Assembly (NCBI GenBank): GCA_963718355.1
Contig: CAVQZA010000004.1
Span: 496,001-560,000 of the forward strand
DNA: 64,000 bases
Direction: 5' to 3'
Source of the DNA: CAVQZA01 sp963718355
Lineage (GTDB): Bacteria; Actinomycetota; Thermoleophilia; Gaiellales; Gaiellaceae
This document shows, piece after piece, positions 42,978 through 50,744 of this stretch. Position numbers and translations under genes: made by a program. A model generated the notes under the pieces. It worked only from the letters and a program-made list of their open reading frames with translations. It was not told the DNA's origin and searched no databases. The stretch's first letter is position 1, and each line of letters starts with the position of its first letter.

Positions 42978-43400
42978 GTGGAGATTCAGGAGCGCACTCA
43001 GGCCGACACCGAACTGCTCTCGCTCACCGAGGCGGCGGCGGTCAAGGTCAAGCAGCTGATGGCCGAGGAGCCCGAGGGCGAGGCGACCGTGCTGCGGGTG
43101 GCGATCCAGGGCGGCGGTTGCTCTGGCTTCCAGTACGGGCTCGGCTTCGACCGCGGCTCGCAGGAGGGTGACCTCGAGCTCGAGCTGCACGGCGTGGCGG
43201 TCGTCGTCGATCCGTTCAGCGCTCCGTACCTGAAGGGCGCGGAGATCGACTACGTCGACTCGATCCAGTCCGCCGGCTTCGCGATCTCCAACCCGAACGC
43301 CAGTTCGTCGTGCGGCTGTGGGCACTCCTTCCAGGTGGAAGAGGGCGCCGAAGGCGCCGAGGCTCACGTCGGCGGCTGCGGCTCGGGCTGCTCGCACTAG
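42978..43400 (+). CDS. erpA: A-type iron-sulfur carrier (ErpA/IscA family)
   Basis: A 140-aa HesB/IscA-fold protein that passes Fe-S clusters to targets. The three conserved cysteines are in IQGGGCSGFQYGLGF and NASSSCGCGHSFQV. LTEAAAVKVKQLMAEEP is the usual opening. The C-terminus extends beyond the family end with EEGAEGAEAHVGGCGSGCSH, adding two cysteines and two histidines. It sits divergent from complex I, an enzyme with about nine Fe-S clusters, and upstream of a ferredoxin reductase, so a role in cluster supply to respiration is reasonable. Confidence 0.86.
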   Translation: MEIQERTQADTELLSLTEAAAVKVKQLMAEEPEGEATVLRVAIQGGGCSGFQYGLGFDRGSQEGDLELELHGVAVVVDPFSAPYLKGAEIDYVDSIQSAGFAISNPNASSSCGCGHSFQVEEGAEGAEAHVGGCGSGCSH

Positions 43401-43404
43401 CGGG

Positions 43405-44742
43405 GTGGCCACACCGCTTCGCGTCGCCGTCGTCGGCTCGGGGCCGGCGGGGTTCTATGCGGCTGCGCAGCTTTTCGCCGCCGACATTCCGGTCGAGGTC
43501 GACCTCTTCGAGCGGCTCCCGACGCCGCACGGGCTCGTTCGCCTCGGCGTCGCCCCCGATCATCCGAAGATCAAGACGGTGTCGCGCGCGTTCGAGAAGA
43601 CCGCCGCGCAGCCGGGCTTCCGCTTCTTCGGCAACGTGGAGGTGGGCCGCGACGTGAGCCACGTCGAGCTGGCGGCGCTCTACCACGCCGTCGTCTACAC
43701 CTTCGGCGCGCAGACCGACCGGCGGATGGGAATCCCGGGCGAGGACCTGGCCGGCTCGTGGCCCGCGACGGCGTTCGTCGCCTGGTACAACGGCCACCCC
43801 GACTTCCAGCACCTGACGTTCGACCTCTCGGGGGAGCGCGCAGTCGTGGTCGGCGCGGGCAACGTCGCCGTCGACGTCGCGCGGATGCTCGCGCTCACCG
43901 AGGACGAGCTGCGCGAGACCGACACCACCGATGCGGCGACCGCAGCGATCCTCGGCTCGGGAATCACCGAGATCGTGATGCTCGCCCGGCGCGGGCCTGC
44001 ACAGGCGGCGTTCACCACGCCCGAGCTCCAGGAGCTCGGCGAGCTCGCAGGCGCCGACGTGATAGTCGACCCGGCCGAGCTCGAGCTCGATCCCGTGAGC
44101 GAGGCGTCGCTCGAGCACGACACCACCGCGCGCCGGAACCTCGAAGTGCTGCGCGAGTACGCGGCGCGCGAGCCGTCGGGCAAGCCCAAGCGGCTCGTGC
44201 TTCGCTTCTGCGTCTCGCCGGTCGAAATCGTCGGAGAGGATCGCGTCGAGGCTGTCGAGGTCGTCCGCAACGAGCTCGTCGCCGACGGCGAATCGCTGCG
44301 AGCGGTCTCCACCGAAGAGCGCGACGTGATCCCGGCCGGGATCGTCCTGCGCAGCGTCGGCTATCGCGGCACCCCGATCGCCGGCGTTCCGTTCGATGAG
44401 CGCTCCGGGACGATCCCGAACAGCGAGGGCCGGATCGCCGACAGCTCAGGTGCCTACTGCGCCGGCTGGATCAAGCGCGGCCCGAGCGGCGTGATCGGCA
44501 CGAACAAGAAGGACGCGACCGAGACGGTCGAGCTCCTGCTGGAGGACGCACGCGAAGGGCGGCTGCACGAGCCCGAGGGCGGAGACGTGCGCGAGCTGCT
44601 GGCCGAACGCGGTGTCGAGGTCGTGACCAACGAGGGCTGGCGGGCGATCGACGCACGCGAGTGTGCTCTCGGAGCAGAGCAGGGCCGGCCGCGCGTAAAG
44701 CTCTGTACCTGGGACGATCTGCTCGCTGCCGCGCGCGGCTGA
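43405..44742 (+). CDS. fprA: FprA-like ferredoxin/adrenodoxin NADP+ reductase
   Basis: A 445-aa flavoprotein of the adrenodoxin-reductase type. FAD motif VAVVGSGPAGFYAAAQL is at the N-terminus, then TPHGLVRLGVAPDHPKIK, the NADP motif AVVVGAGNVAVDVARML (about 143), and the C-terminal YCAGWIKRGPSGVIGTNKKD. It moves electrons between NADPH and ferredoxin; Mycobacterium FprA is the closest well-known form. The last residues (LCTWDDLLAAARG) are short and no ferredoxin domain is fused. GTG 43405 is 4 nt after the Fe-S carrier stop, so they form an operon. Confidence 0.87.
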   Translation: MATPLRVAVVGSGPAGFYAAAQLFAADIPVEVDLFERLPTPHGLVRLGVAPDHPKIKTVSRAFEKTAAQPGFRFFGNVEVGRDVSHVELAALYHAVVYTFGAQTDRRMGIPGEDLAGSWPATAFVAWYNGHPDFQHLTFDLSGERAVVVGAGNVAVDVARMLALTEDELRETDTTDAATAAILGSGITEIVMLARRGPAQAAFTTPELQELGELAGADVIVDPAELELDPVSEASLEHDTTARRNLEVLREYAAREPSGKPKRLVLRFCVSPVEIVGEDRVEAVEVVRNELVADGESLRAVSTEERDVIPAGIVLRSVGYRGTPIAGVPFDERSGTIPNSEGRIADSSGAYCAGWIKRGPSGVIGTNKKDATETVELLLEDAREGRLHEPEGGDVRELLAERGVEVVTNEGWRAIDARECALGAEQGRPRVKLCTWDDLLAAARG

Positions 44743-44752
44743 CTGATTTATC

Positions 44753-44787
44753 CCTCCAAAAGGGGGTAACGTCCCGCCCCTGGCGGG
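44753..44787 (+). promoter_or_regulatory. Two successive hairpins in the leader of a zinc-ribbon gene
   Basis: CCCTCC-AAAA-GGGGG (44753-44766 region) and CCCGCC-CCT-GGCGGG (44773-44787) lie between fprA and the zinc-ribbon gene. The first may end fprA transcription, though no U-tract follows. The second ends 24 nt before the start codon and could affect ribosome access. Confidence 0.4.
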
Positions 44788-44811
44788 CCGACTCAGTGGG
44801 AGATGGAGAGC

Positions 44812-45003
44812 ATGACCGTCGAATGCCTCCGCTGCGGAGAGACGCACACGCTTGCAAGCGGGCCCTGGCGCCAGCTGCAATCGGGTGACTGTCCCCGCTG
44901 CGGGTACCTGGGTTGGGCGCCCGTCACCGCGCTCACCGAGCTGGAGCGTCGCGCCCTGCGTGACCGCCCGCTCGAGCGTCGCAGGCTCTACGCCGTCGGC
45001 TAG
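44812..45003 (+). CDS. Small zinc-ribbon protein
   Basis: A 63-aa protein with one treble-clef/zinc-ribbon: CLRCGETHTL and, 21 residues later, CPRCGYLGW, giving four Cys ligands. The C-terminal tail is Arg-rich (ERRALRDRPLERRRLYAVG) and might contact nucleic acid. Function unknown. ATG 44812 is preferred because GGAG lies 3 nt upstream; ATG 44803 would add three residues but has GGGAG directly against it. It stands alone between fprA and fumC. Confidence 0.68.
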   Translation: MTVECLRCGETHTLASGPWRQLQSGDCPRCGYLGWAPVTALTELERRALRDRPLERRRLYAVG

Positions 45004-45016
45004 GGCCGGCTCGCGC

Positions 45017-45028
45017 TAGAGTCCAGGC
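45017..45028 (+). promoter_or_regulatory. Leaderless -10 (GCTAGAGT) before fumC
   Basis: TAGAGT at 45017-45022 is followed by 6 nt and GTG 45029, with no Shine-Dalgarno. Confidence 0.6.
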
Positions 45029-46357
45029 GTGAGTAAGACCGAGGCGTCGCAGGAGCTCTGGGGCGGCGAGACCCAAAAGGCGATCGCCAACTTTCCCGTC
45101 TCCGGCGAGCCGATTCCCGCTCCCGTCGCCCGCTGGCTCGGCCGGATCAAGGCCGCCGCGGCCCTCGTGAACGCCGACCTCGGGCTGCTCGACGCCGACA
45201 AGGCGCAGCGCATCGCCGCCGCCGGCGACCGCATCGCAGCGGGCGAGCTTGACGATCAGTTTCCGATCGACGTCTTCCAGACCGGCTCGGGTACCTCCTC
45301 GAATATGAACGCCAACGAGGTGATGGCCACGCTGGCCGGCGAGGACGTGCACGCGAACGACGACGTGAATCTCGGCCAGTCCTCGAACGACGTGTTTCCT
45401 TCGGCCGTGCATCTCGCGGCGCTCGACGAGCTGACGAACGACCTGATGCCCGCGCTCGCGAAGCTCGCCAACTCGCTCCAGGCGAAGGCGGCCGAGTTCG
45501 ACGACGTCGTCAAGTCGGGTCGCACGCACTGGATGGACGCGGTGCCCGTCACGCTCGGCCAGGAGTTCTCGGGCTACGCCGCCCAGGTGCGCCAGGGCTT
45601 CGACCGCGTCGGCTCGACCCTCGAGCGGCTCGGGCAGATCCCGCTCGGCGGCACCGCCGTCGGCACCGGCCTGAACGCGCATCCGGAGCTCGCCGCGCGC
45701 GTCCGGGCCAAGCTGTCCGTGGATACCGGCCTCACGATCAGCGCGCCGGCCGACCCGTTCGAGGCGCAGGCCGCCCGCGACGGCCTCGTCGAGGCCTCCG
45801 GCGCGCTCAAGACAGTCGCCGTCTCGCTGACGAAGATCGCGAACGACCTGCGCTTCCTCGGTTCCGGCCCTCGCGCAGGGCTCGCCGAGATCGCCTTGCC
45901 CGAGCTGCAGAAGGGCAGCTCGATCATGCCCGGCAAGGTCAATCCGGTGATCCCCGAGGTCGTCACGCAGGTTGCCGCGCAGGTGATCGGTAACGACGCC
46001 GCGATCACGATCGGCGGCATGAACGGCCACTTCGAGCTGAACGTCTACGTGCCGGTGATGGCGCGGAACCTGCTCCAGTCGATCAAGCTGCTCGCGAGCG
46101 CCTCGCGGCTCCTCGCGGAGAAGTGCGTCGACGGGATTACCGCGAACGTCGAGACCTGCGAGCACTACGCGGAGCTGACGCTCTCCGCCTCGGCTGCGCT
46201 CAACCCGCATATCGGCTACGACAAGGCGAGCGAGATCGTCAAGGCTGCGGCCGCGTCGGGCCGCTCGCTCCGCGAGGTCGCGCGCGAGGCCGGCGTCGAG
46301 GACGCCGTTCTCGACGAGGCGCTCGACTATCGCGCGATGGCCAAGCCTCACGAGTAG
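45029..46357 (+). CDS. fumC: Fumarate hydratase class II
   Basis: TCA-cycle enzyme interconverting fumarate and malate, 442 aa. Signature boxes: QTGSGTSSNMNANEVMA (about residue 85), VNLGQSSNDVFPSAVHLAA (about 112), SGRTHWMDAVPVTLGQEFSG (about 161) and the fumarase/aspartase signature GSSIMPGKVNPVIPE (about 293). THWMDAVPVTLG (rather than THTQDA) is a form common in actinobacteria. The oxygen-stable class II enzyme agrees with aerobic life. Start GTG 45029 fits both family length and the -10. Confidence 0.94.
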   Translation: MSKTEASQELWGGETQKAIANFPVSGEPIPAPVARWLGRIKAAAALVNADLGLLDADKAQRIAAAGDRIAAGELDDQFPIDVFQTGSGTSSNMNANEVMATLAGEDVHANDDVNLGQSSNDVFPSAVHLAALDELTNDLMPALAKLANSLQAKAAEFDDVVKSGRTHWMDAVPVTLGQEFSGYAAQVRQGFDRVGSTLERLGQIPLGGTAVGTGLNAHPELAARVRAKLSVDTGLTISAPADPFEAQAARDGLVEASGALKTVAVSLTKIANDLRFLGSGPRAGLAEIALPELQKGSSIMPGKVNPVIPEVVTQVAAQVIGNDAAITIGGMNGHFELNVYVPVMARNLLQSIKLLASASRLLAEKCVDGITANVETCEHYAELTLSASAALNPHIGYDKASEIVKAAAASGRSLREVAREAGVEDAVLDEALDYRAMAKPHE

Positions 46358-46382
46358 GCATCGGGGCGCCGATACCCCAGGT

Positions 46383-46976
46383 ATGGCGTCGCTCCTTCGC
46401 ATCGGTGCCGCGGTCCTCGTCGTGGCCTCACTCGGCGTGCTCCTCGGTCACAACCCGCCGGGCTGGCTTCGCGACCAGGTCGATCGTGCCCGCGCCGCAC
46501 AGGATCCGTGGTCCCAGTACGTGGCCCCGGCCACCTCGTGCAGGGGTGGCTCGGACGAGGTGTCGCAGGAGCGGTCGATGATCTGCCTGCTCAACTATGC
46601 GCGTGGCCGGCGGGGGCTGAAGCCGCTCCGCATCGTGTATCCGCTCAACCGCTCGTCGACGCTCAAGGTACTCGCGATCGCGCGGTGCCGCGACTTCTCG
46701 CACACGCCGTGCGGGAAGCCGTTCAGCGCGACGTTCAACGCGGTCGGCTACGCGGGACCGGTCTACACCGAGTACGGCGAGAACATCGCGTGGGGCGAGG
46801 GCGCCGCGGGCTCGCCGCGCGTCGTGGTCGCGGATTGGCTCAATTCGCCGCACCATCGCGAGAATCTCTTCAGCTCCGACTGGGTCGAACAAGGCATCGC
46901 CGTGCTGCCCGTGAACTCGTTTCTCGGCGCGAAAGATGTCGAGATCTGGGTCAGCCAGTTCGGCGCTCGGAAGTAG
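46383..46976 (+). CDS. Secreted CAP (SCP/PR-1) domain protein
   Basis: A 197-aa exported protein: signal peptide or anchor at residues 4-22 (LLRIGAAVLVVASLGVLLG), then a CAP domain with MICLLNYARGRRGLKPL, TEYGENIAWGEG, WLNSPHHRENLFSSDW and VEIWVSQFG. Cysteines near 53, 68, 100 and 108 may form two disulfides. Bacterial CAP proteins are extracellular; roles range from lipid binding to spore-coat or peptidase-like functions, unknown here. It opens a block of secreted proteins. Confidence 0.82.
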   Translation: MASLLRIGAAVLVVASLGVLLGHNPPGWLRDQVDRARAAQDPWSQYVAPATSCRGGSDEVSQERSMICLLNYARGRRGLKPLRIVYPLNRSSTLKVLAIARCRDFSHTPCGKPFSATFNAVGYAGPVYTEYGENIAWGEGAAGSPRVVVADWLNSPHHRENLFSSDWVEQGIAVLPVNSFLGAKDVEIWVSQFGARK

Positions 46977-47102
46977 CAGCCCTTGCTCGGAAGGAATAGC
47001 GGCCCTCGCCCGGAAGGGTTATTGACGCCCCGTCGGGGTGTCGGCACGATCAGAGCGCGCTGCCGGAGCGGCCTGGAGTCTTGCTTGGGGAGAGGAGACG
47101 TA
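46977..47102 (+). promoter_or_regulatory. Leader and promoter region of the S8 protease gene
   Basis: The 126-nt gap contains TTGACG-N17-CACGAT (about 47022-47050, a weak -35/-10 pair), a GCCCC-GTC-GGGGT hairpin inside the spacer, and a strong Shine-Dalgarno GGAGAGGAG just before ATG 47103. A near repeat GCTCGGAAGG / GCCCGGAAGG occurs upstream. Unlike most starts here, this mRNA has a real leader. Confidence 0.4.
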
Positions 47103-50100
47103 ATGTCTCGTTCTGCGATGAAGGTGAACCTGGCGGGACTAGTCGTCCTTGCGCTCGCGCTGTGCGCGGCGTCGGCCGGCGTTGCTGCGCCGACTCCGGT
47201 TCCCGCTCCGGATCAGGGCCGCTTCACGCCGGTCGTGACGCCGCTCGGGATCGGCAACCAGTCGACGACGGTGGTCGTCCAGCTCTCGGCCGATCCGGTC
47301 ACGGTCGTGGACGCGGACGCCGCCACGCCGCTCACCGATCCGCAGAAGCAGCAGCTTCGCAGCCAGCTGAAGTCGAAGCAGGCGCCTGTCGTACAGGGGG
47401 TGCAGTCGCTCGGCGGCGAGGTGCTCGCGAGCTACCAGTCGTCGTATGACGGTCTCAAGGTTCGCATCCCAGCCAATCAGGCCAAGTCTCTTTCGACCCT
47501 TCCGGGTGTGATCGCCGTCCATCCGCTTCAGCTGATGGCGCCGTCGAACGTCCATGTGATTCCGCTGATCGGCGCGCCGCAGGTCTGGGACGGCCTCGCC
47601 GGCCTGCACGGCGAGGGGATCAAGATCGGCGTGATCGACACCGGCATCGACTACACGCATGCCGATTTCGGCGGGCCCGGAACGGCCGCGGCCTACCAGA
47701 CCGCGCTTGCCCAGGACACGGCCGATCCGACCCTGACCACCGTCTGCATGACCGCGGCGCTCACCCCGTGCGTCGGGCCGACGGCGCCGAAGGTCAAGGG
47801 CGGTGTCGACCTCGTCGGCGACGCATACAACGCCGATCCGAGCAGCTCGTCGTACAACCCGGTGCCGCAGCCAGACGCGAACCCGCTCGACTGCGACGTC
47901 GACGGGCACGGCTCGCATGTCGCCGGCACCGCCGCGGGCTTCGGCGTCACCGCCGCCGGGACGACGTACACCGGTGCCTACAACGCGGGCACCGTTTCGG
48001 GCAACTCGTGGAACGTCGGCCCCGGCGTCGCGCCGAAGGCCGACCTCTACGCGATCAAGGTCTTCGGCTGCCAGGGCACGACCGACGCGACCATCGACGG
48101 GATCGAGTGGGCGGTCACCCACGGCATGGACGTGATCAACCTCTCGCTCGGCTCGCCGTTCGGCAGCGCGAGCGATCCGGCCGCCGAGGCGGCGACCAAC
48201 GCGGCGAGGGCCGGCGTGATCGTCGTCGCCTCGACCGGGAACCAGGGCGCGAGCCCCTACATCACGACCTCGCCTGGTACGTCGTCGGGCGCGATCAGCG
48301 TCGCCGCCAATGATCCGACGCAGGCGTTCCCCGGCGCGAACATCGCGCTGTCGACGGGCGCGACGCTCCAGGCAATCAACGCCAACGGCGCGACCTTCTC
48401 GGACGGGACGACGCTGCCGGTGAAGGTGCTCACCTCGAGCCCGGGCGTGATCGCCACCGGCTGCAACCCGGCCTCCTACGTCGGCGTGTCCGGAGCGCTC
48501 GTCGTCACGCGCCGCCTCGTCGGCGGGTGTGCGCGCGTCGACCGCGCGATCTACGGCCAGCAGGCCGGCGCCGCAGCGGTGGTGATGGTGAACAACACGA
48601 ACGGCTTCCCGCCGTTCGACGGCCAGATCAGCTCGAGCCCCGATACCGGCGAGGCCTACAACGTGACCATCCCGTTCCTCGGCGTGCCTGCAAGCTCGGG
48701 CGCGGCGCTCATCGCCGCGGACGGCAAGTCGTCGGCGCTCAGCAACGCGACGATTTCGAATCCCGGCTACCTGAGCCTCGCGAGCTTCAGCTCGTTCGGC
48801 CCGCGCTCGGGTGACAGCTGGCTCAAGCCCGACCTCACGGCGCCCGGGGTCGCGATCGCCTCGGTCGGCATCGGCACCGGGAACGCCTCCGCGATCCTGT
48901 CAGGGACGTCGATGGCCGCGCCGAGCACGGCCGGTGTGGCCGCGCTCGTGAAGCAGGCGCATCCGTCCTGGCGCCGGGTGAAGTACTGGAAGGCCGCGGT
49001 CGTCAACACGGCCGATCCGTCGCAGGTCGGCGGCTACGCGGTCGCAGGCTCCGGAACGGGCCTCGTGCAGGCGCTTCCCGCCGTGCAGACGCAGGTCGTC
49101 GCGACGGCCGACCGGGACGGCCCGGCACTGAACTTCGGCTTCGCGGAGCTCGACCGCGACTTCGCCGGCCGCGACACCGTCACGCTGCGGAACTTCGGCG
49201 ACCAGCCCGCCACCTTCACGGTCTCGACGCAGCTCGACGCGGGTAGTCCGCACACGCTCGTCCCGCGCACGTCGCAGGTGACGGTGCGCCCGCACGACAG
49301 CACGGACGTGCGGGTCGAGCTCGACGTCCCGGCCGCGAGCGCCGGCACCACGACCGATCCGGGTGGCTCGTTTCACGACGTGTCCGGCCTCGTCACGTTC
49401 ACGCCCGCGGCAGGGAGCAACAACGGCGTCACGCTGCGGGTGCCGTACTACTTCGTCGCCCAGGCCATCTCGCACGTGTCGGCGGCTCTCGACGTCCGTC
49501 GGCTCGTCAGCAAGGGCTCCGCGACGGTCACGCTCTCGAACTTCCGGGGCGCGGTCGCCGGCAACGCCGACTTCTACTCGTGGGGGCTCTCCGACCAGCG
49601 CGACCACGGTCTCGCCTCCGACGACCTGCGCGCCGCAGGCGTGCAGTCGCTGGCGCCGCTGGGCGCGCCGCTACTCGTGTTCGCGATCTCGACGACCAAG
49701 CGCTGGTCGAACGCGGCGCAGAACGAGTTCGACGTCCTCGTCGACGTCGACAACGACGGGAATCCGGACTACGACGTGGTCGCCGCCGATTACGGCGCGC
49801 TCACGACCGGGACTCCGAGCGGCATCGACGCGGTCGCCGTCTTCACGGTCGCCACCGGCGCTGCGAGCATCAACTACCTCGCCGACGCGCCTACCGACAG
49901 CAGCACGATGACGCTGCCTGTCGACATCAGCCAGCTCTGCGACAGCGGAGCTCCGTGCCTCTCCGCCGCGAATCCGACCTTCAGCTACACGGTCGAGAGC
50001 TTCGGGCTCACCGACCAGACCTCCGACACGATCGACGCGACGGCGAAGTTCAACGCATTCACACCGTCGATCAGCACGGGGATGTTCGTCACGGTCGCGC

Positions 50101-50252
50101 CGAACACCATCGGCTCGGACACAGTCACGATCGACCCGGCCGGCTGGGCATCGACCCCGTCACTCGGGCTGATGGTCGTGACCCACGACAACGCGAGTGG
50201 CCGCGCCGAGGCGCAGCTGATCTCCGTTGGCGCGGGCAAGTCGCCGCACTGA
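47103..50252 (+). CDS. Secreted S8 subtilisin-like serine protease with PA domain
   Basis: A 1049-aa exported protease. Signal peptide about residues 1-28; I9-type propeptide about 55-135 (VVVQLSADPVTVVDAD, YDGLKVRIPANQAKSLSTL). Catalytic residues: Asp in GVIDTGIDYTHADFGG (about 179), His in DGHGSHVAGTAAG (about 270), Ser in SGTSMAAPSTAGVAAL (about 602). A PA domain insertion (about 465-560, YGQQAGAAAVVMVNNTNG) sits before the Ser. The C-terminal 400 residues are beta-rich, the first part Fn3-like. This is the Lactobacillus PrtP/Streptomyces vpr-like layout. It likely digests extracellular protein. The ATG follows an unusually strong Shine-Dalgarno. Confidence 0.88.
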   Translation: MSRSAMKVNLAGLVVLALALCAASAGVAAPTPVPAPDQGRFTPVVTPLGIGNQSTTVVVQLSADPVTVVDADAATPLTDPQKQQLRSQLKSKQAPVVQGVQSLGGEVLASYQSSYDGLKVRIPANQAKSLSTLPGVIAVHPLQLMAPSNVHVIPLIGAPQVWDGLAGLHGEGIKIGVIDTGIDYTHADFGGPGTAAAYQTALAQDTADPTLTTVCMTAALTPCVGPTAPKVKGGVDLVGDAYNADPSSSSYNPVPQPDANPLDCDVDGHGSHVAGTAAGFGVTAAGTTYTGAYNAGTVSGNSWNVGPGVAPKADLYAIKVFGCQGTTDATIDGIEWAVTHGMDVINLSLGSPFGSASDPAAEAATNAARAGVIVVASTGNQGASPYITTSPGTSSGAISVAANDPTQAFPGANIALSTGATLQAINANGATFSDGTTLPVKVLTSSPGVIATGCNPASYVGVSGALVVTRRLVGGCARVDRAIYGQQAGAAAVVMVNNTNGFPPFDGQISSSPDTGEAYNVTIPFLGVPASSGAALIAADGKSSALSNATISNPGYLSLASFSSFGPRSGDSWLKPDLTAPGVAIASVGIGTGNASAILSGTSMAAPSTAGVAALVKQAHPSWRRVKYWKAAVVNTADPSQVGGYAVAGSGTGLVQALPAVQTQVVATADRDGPALNFGFAELDRDFAGRDTVTLRNFGDQPATFTVSTQLDAGSPHTLVPRTSQVTVRPHDSTDVRVELDVPAASAGTTTDPGGSFHDVSGLVTFTPAAGSNNGVTLRVPYYFVAQAISHVSAALDVRRLVSKGSATVTLSNFRGAVAGNADFYSWGLSDQRDHGLASDDLRAAGVQSLAPLGAPLLVFAISTTKRWSNAAQNEFDVLVDVDNDGNPDYDVVAADYGALTTGTPSGIDAVAVFTVATGAASINYLADAPTDSSTMTLPVDISQLCDSGAPCLSAANPTFSYTVESFGLTDQTSDTIDATAKFNAFTPSISTGMFVTVAPNTIGSDTVTIDPAGWASTPSLGLMVVTHDNASGRAEAQLISVGAGKSPH

Positions 50253-50258
50253 GCTGAG

Positions 50259-50606
50259 CTAGTCCGTGGCGGGCGGCGTCGCGCACGCCTGGCGCGGAAT
50301 CCGCAGCATGGCGCGATCGCCGGCCGAACCGGCCGCCTCGGCGATCAGTCCTCCACACCGGGTGAAGCGCACCACGCCGAAGCTGACGCTGAACGAGCCG
50401 TCAGGGTTTGCGACGACGCGGCGCAGGTACGGCCGGCGCGCGTGCACGGTGACCGTCACGCGCTCGCCGCCCGCGAAGAGCGCGCCCGAGAGCACGAGCG
50501 GCTGGTTCTGCGCAAGCCTCAGGGACGGCGCCGGCCGGTCGGCGACCGCCGGAGTCGCGACGGCGACGGTGGCTCCGATCGCGACGAGTGCGGCAACGCT
50601 TCTCAC
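50259..50606 (-). CDS. Small exported protein, unknown function
   Basis: A 115-aa protein with an N-terminal signal-like segment (VRSVAALVAIGATVAVATPAVA) and a beta-rich mature part (LVLSGALFAGGERVTVTVHA, NPDGSFSVSFGVVRFTRCGG), with one Cys pair possible. No named family is recognised; the pattern resembles small Ig-like carbohydrate or surface proteins. GTG 50606 is chosen because a leaderless -10 precedes it; the longer frame up to 50738 would hide the signal peptide. Confidence 0.65.
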   Translation of the reverse strand: MRSVAALVAIGATVAVATPAVADRPAPSLRLAQNQPLVLSGALFAGGERVTVTVHARRPYLRRVVANPDGSFSVSFGVVRFTRCGGLIAEAAGSAGDRAMLRIPRQACATPPATD

Positions 50607-50618
50607 CGTCTGAGGATA
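50607..50618 (-). promoter_or_regulatory. Leaderless -10 (TATCCT) before small exported protein
   Basis: On the minus strand TATCCT (50618-50613) is followed by 6 nt and GTG 50606. Confidence 0.55.
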
Positions 50619-50698
50619 GACCGATCCTGGCCGACGGCAATCCCCCGAAAGCCGTTGCAAGAACGCAGAGCCTGAGGGAGGATGAGTGCGATGCCATG

Positions 50699-50714
50699 CC
50701 GGTCGTGAGACCGG
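50699..50714 (+). promoter_or_regulatory. GTGA-tetraloop hairpin in the S53 protease leader
   Basis: A perfect 6-bp stem CCGGTC/GACCGG closed by a GTGA loop (GNRA type) lies 30 nt before the start of the sedolisin gene, followed by a purine-rich stretch with the Shine-Dalgarno AAGGAG. It may be a cis-regulatory or mRNA-stabilising element. Confidence 0.4.
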
Positions 50715-50744
50715 CCCGAGGGGAGAAAAAGGGGGCAAGGAGAT

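Noticed and set aside
50607..50738. Longer version of the small exported protein starting near 50738
   Set aside because: It would bury the signal peptide and overlap the protease leader; GTG 50606 has a correctly placed -10.
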